Assembly (NCBI RefSeq): GCF_004216895.1
Contig: NZ_SGXE01000001.1
Span: 1,034,112-1,098,111 of the forward strand
Length of the DNA stretch: 64,000 nt
Direction of reading: 5' to 3'
Origin: Aquimarina brevivitae
GTDB taxonomy: Bacteria > Bacteroidota > Bacteroidia > Flavobacteriales > Flavobacteriaceae
A program made the translations under genes and the position numbers. The notes beneath the pieces were generated by a model. The model worked only from the letters and a program-made list of their open reading frames with translations. It made no database searches and was not told where the DNA came from. Within the stretch, counting starts at the first letter, position 1. Each line of letters starts with the position of its first letter. Of this stretch, positions 62,750-64,000 are shown piece by piece.

Positions 62750-62791
62750 AAAAAAAGAGAAAACTAGATTTGTAAGTAGTTAAGTAATTAG

Positions 62792-63229
62792 TTAGAAGTT
62801 GGCGGTGGCTGTATGGTCATACTCGGTCGCATCAACCATAAAAGAGATTAACACCGTAAAGTCATTAGTGTTCTCATCGCTTGCGGTACTTTTTTGTTCA
62901 GGTAGTAATACAAATCCATCATATTGTTCTAGAACTCGAATTGCTTCTTGCTCTAATTCTGGAGCTGTACCTTTAACCTGAATGTTAGTGATTCTCCCTA
63001 GATGATCGATGCTAACTCTGGTGTAGACTCTATTTTCTCCAAGTTGTGCGTAGGTTGCTATGCGGTTTACATCAAAGTTAGTATTGGCATAGGCGTTGAG
63101 TTCTTTATTTATACAGTTTTTACGTACTCGTTGGTTTGTGGAACTTTTACATTTTTCGGTTGTTAAAATATTTTGAGAGTGGGCTACACTGCAGAATAAA
63201 AACAGGGCGATCAGAATAAGATTTTTCAT
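62792..63229 (-). CDS. Secreted TonB-C-like protein
   Basis: The protein has 145 residues from the ATG at 63229, where a signal peptide begins (KNLILIALFLFCSVAHSQ). The longer frame from 63274 adds 15 unlikely residues. A C-terminal TonB_C-like pattern (LGRITNIQVKGTAPELEQEAIRVL) is present. It is beyond the operator region of the BlaI operon and separately promoted. Confidence 0.75.
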   Translation of the reverse strand: MKNLILIALFLFCSVAHSQNILTTEKCKSSTNQRVRKNCINKELNAYANTNFDVNRIATYAQLGENRVYTRVSIDHLGRITNIQVKGTAPELEQEAIRVLEQYDGFVLLPEQKSTASDENTNDFTVLISFMVDATEYDHTATANF

Positions 63230-63366
63230 TTTAAGGGGTAGTTTTGCGTAATAGTCGTTATTTTGAGGTGCCAAAATTAATGTCTTGCCTAGTGAATGGT
63301 ATTAAGCTAGGTTTAACTGTTAGGAGTTAAAATTATTTAAAGTTTAATTTTAAGTGTAATTAAAGC

Positions 63367-63864
63367 GTGGATATAGTTTTAATTGTAGTCGGATTTCTTT
63401 TTTGTCTTTTAGGTATCGTAGGTAGTTTTTTACCTATTCTACCCGGGCCATTGACCGCATGGATTGGTTTTTTAGTATTACACCTTACCAAGGCAGTTCC
63501 TATGAATTGGACGTTTTTAGGTATTACTTTGGCGGTTGCAATTATCGTATGGGTACTTGATTATGTGGTGCCTGCTATGGGTACTAAAAGATTCGGAGGT
63601 ACAAAATATGGAGCTATTGGAGCAACCCTAGGTTTGATTGTAGGTATAATAGCTCCGATCCCATTAGGAATCATAATAGGTCCTTTTGTCGGTGCTTTTA
63701 TAGGAGAAATGCTTAAAGTGCCGGACTCAGGTAAAGCTTTGAAGGCTGCATTTGGTTCATTCTTAGGATTTTTAGCAGGTACTTTTATTAAGTTTATAGT
63801 GTCTTTAGCGTTTTTGGTATTATATATTATGGAAGTCAGTAGCCACTGGGATCGGCTGTTTTGA
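63367..63864 (+). CDS. DUF456 membrane protein
   Basis: The protein has 165 residues with about five hydrophobic segments and FLPILPGPLTAWIGFLV, then FGGTKYGAIGATLG and PFVGAFIGEML, as in DUF456. The start is a GTG at 63367. Function unknown. Confidence 0.88.
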   Translation: MDIVLIVVGFLFCLLGIVGSFLPILPGPLTAWIGFLVLHLTKAVPMNWTFLGITLAVAIIVWVLDYVVPAMGTKRFGGTKYGAIGATLGLIVGIIAPIPLGIIIGPFVGAFIGEMLKVPDSGKALKAAFGSFLGFLAGTFIKFIVSLAFLVLYIMEVSSHWDRLF

Positions 63865-63919
63865 GAAACAAAATACTACTTATAGTAAGTACTTCGGAAA
63901 CCCACGTTCCTCATTTATA

Positions 63920-64000
63920 TTAGCTGATCAGCTTTTCATAAAAAGTTCGATTTCGTCGTTTTTTTAGGTAATAGTTTTCTTTTGATAACCTCACTTTTGG
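63920..64000 (-). CDS. Possible C-terminal fragment of a gene running off the right edge
   Basis: An open minus-strand frame of 26 codons before a TAA at 63922-63920, ending KRRNRTFYEKLIS. It is basic and lacks a start within the window. Length is too short for a firm call. Confidence 0.3.
   Translation of the reverse strand, partial: PKVRLSKENYYLKKRRNRTFYEKLIS

Overview
The window reads as a chromosomal segment of an AT-rich marine-type Flavobacteriia (Bacteroidota). The signs are fused CcoN-CcoO and other flavobacterial gene forms, DUF4407, DUF4230 and AIM24 family genes, promoters of the TAnnTTTG type, few Shine-Dalgarno sequences, TonB-C and SPOR-like periplasmic proteins, and a proposed two-component propeller regulator at the left edge. 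No phage, IS element or CRISPR array was seen.

Layout. 1-2.3 kb: edge of a propeller regulator, acylphosphatase and a LuxR response regulator. 2.3-37.4 kb: a micro-oxic or stress island. It holds seven tandem-domain universal stress proteins, a cbb3 oxidase operon (ccoS-NO-Q-P-G-H plus a TauE/SafE-like gene) and its copper ATPase ccoI, hemN, a PAS histidine kinase next to a REC-CRP fusion regulator, a CbpA/CbpM chaperone pair, an ATP-cone endonuclease-like protein, a beta-CASP nuclease, D-lactate dehydrogenase, cardiolipin synthase, a patatin and a second Crp regulator. A trxA-deoC-deoD salvage operon is embedded in it. 37.5-44.7 kb: tRNA-Leu, an HEAGH protein with an Asp/Asn hydroxylase, an M20 dipeptidase, a BlaI/M56 module and DUF4407. 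44.7-50.5 kb: a complete hydroxyproline catabolic operon with a divergent AraC regulator. 50.5-54 kb: a MutS-like, AIM24, MmcQ and DUF4230 operon. 55-56.6 kb: orphan genes. 56.7-59.2 kb: cyclase, hemW and ruvC. 59.2-63.3 kb: a second BlaI/M56 module with TonB-C proteins. 63.4 kb: DUF456.

How the genes work together. Nine palindromes of the form TGAY-N4-RTCA lie upstream of the stress proteins, usp-hemN, ccoS, the ccoI/usp divergent region, the kinase-regulator pair and orphan operons. In seven of them a TAnnTTT(G/A) promoter element begins exactly 29.5 bp from the palindrome centre, and in two 28.5 bp. This is class II CRP/FNR geometry. The best reader in the window is the cysteine-free REC-CRP fusion, which keeps the Glu and Arg that read TGA. 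Its partner kinase carries a FixL-like PAS domain. I propose a compressed FixL-FixJ-FixK type oxygen circuit.

The most novel item is an array of five 28-codon genes (plus a sixth, longer relative) in the 1-kb gap between the oxidase operon and ccoI. They encode near-identical basic peptides, differ mostly at synonymous sites, and are too short for ordinary gene callers.
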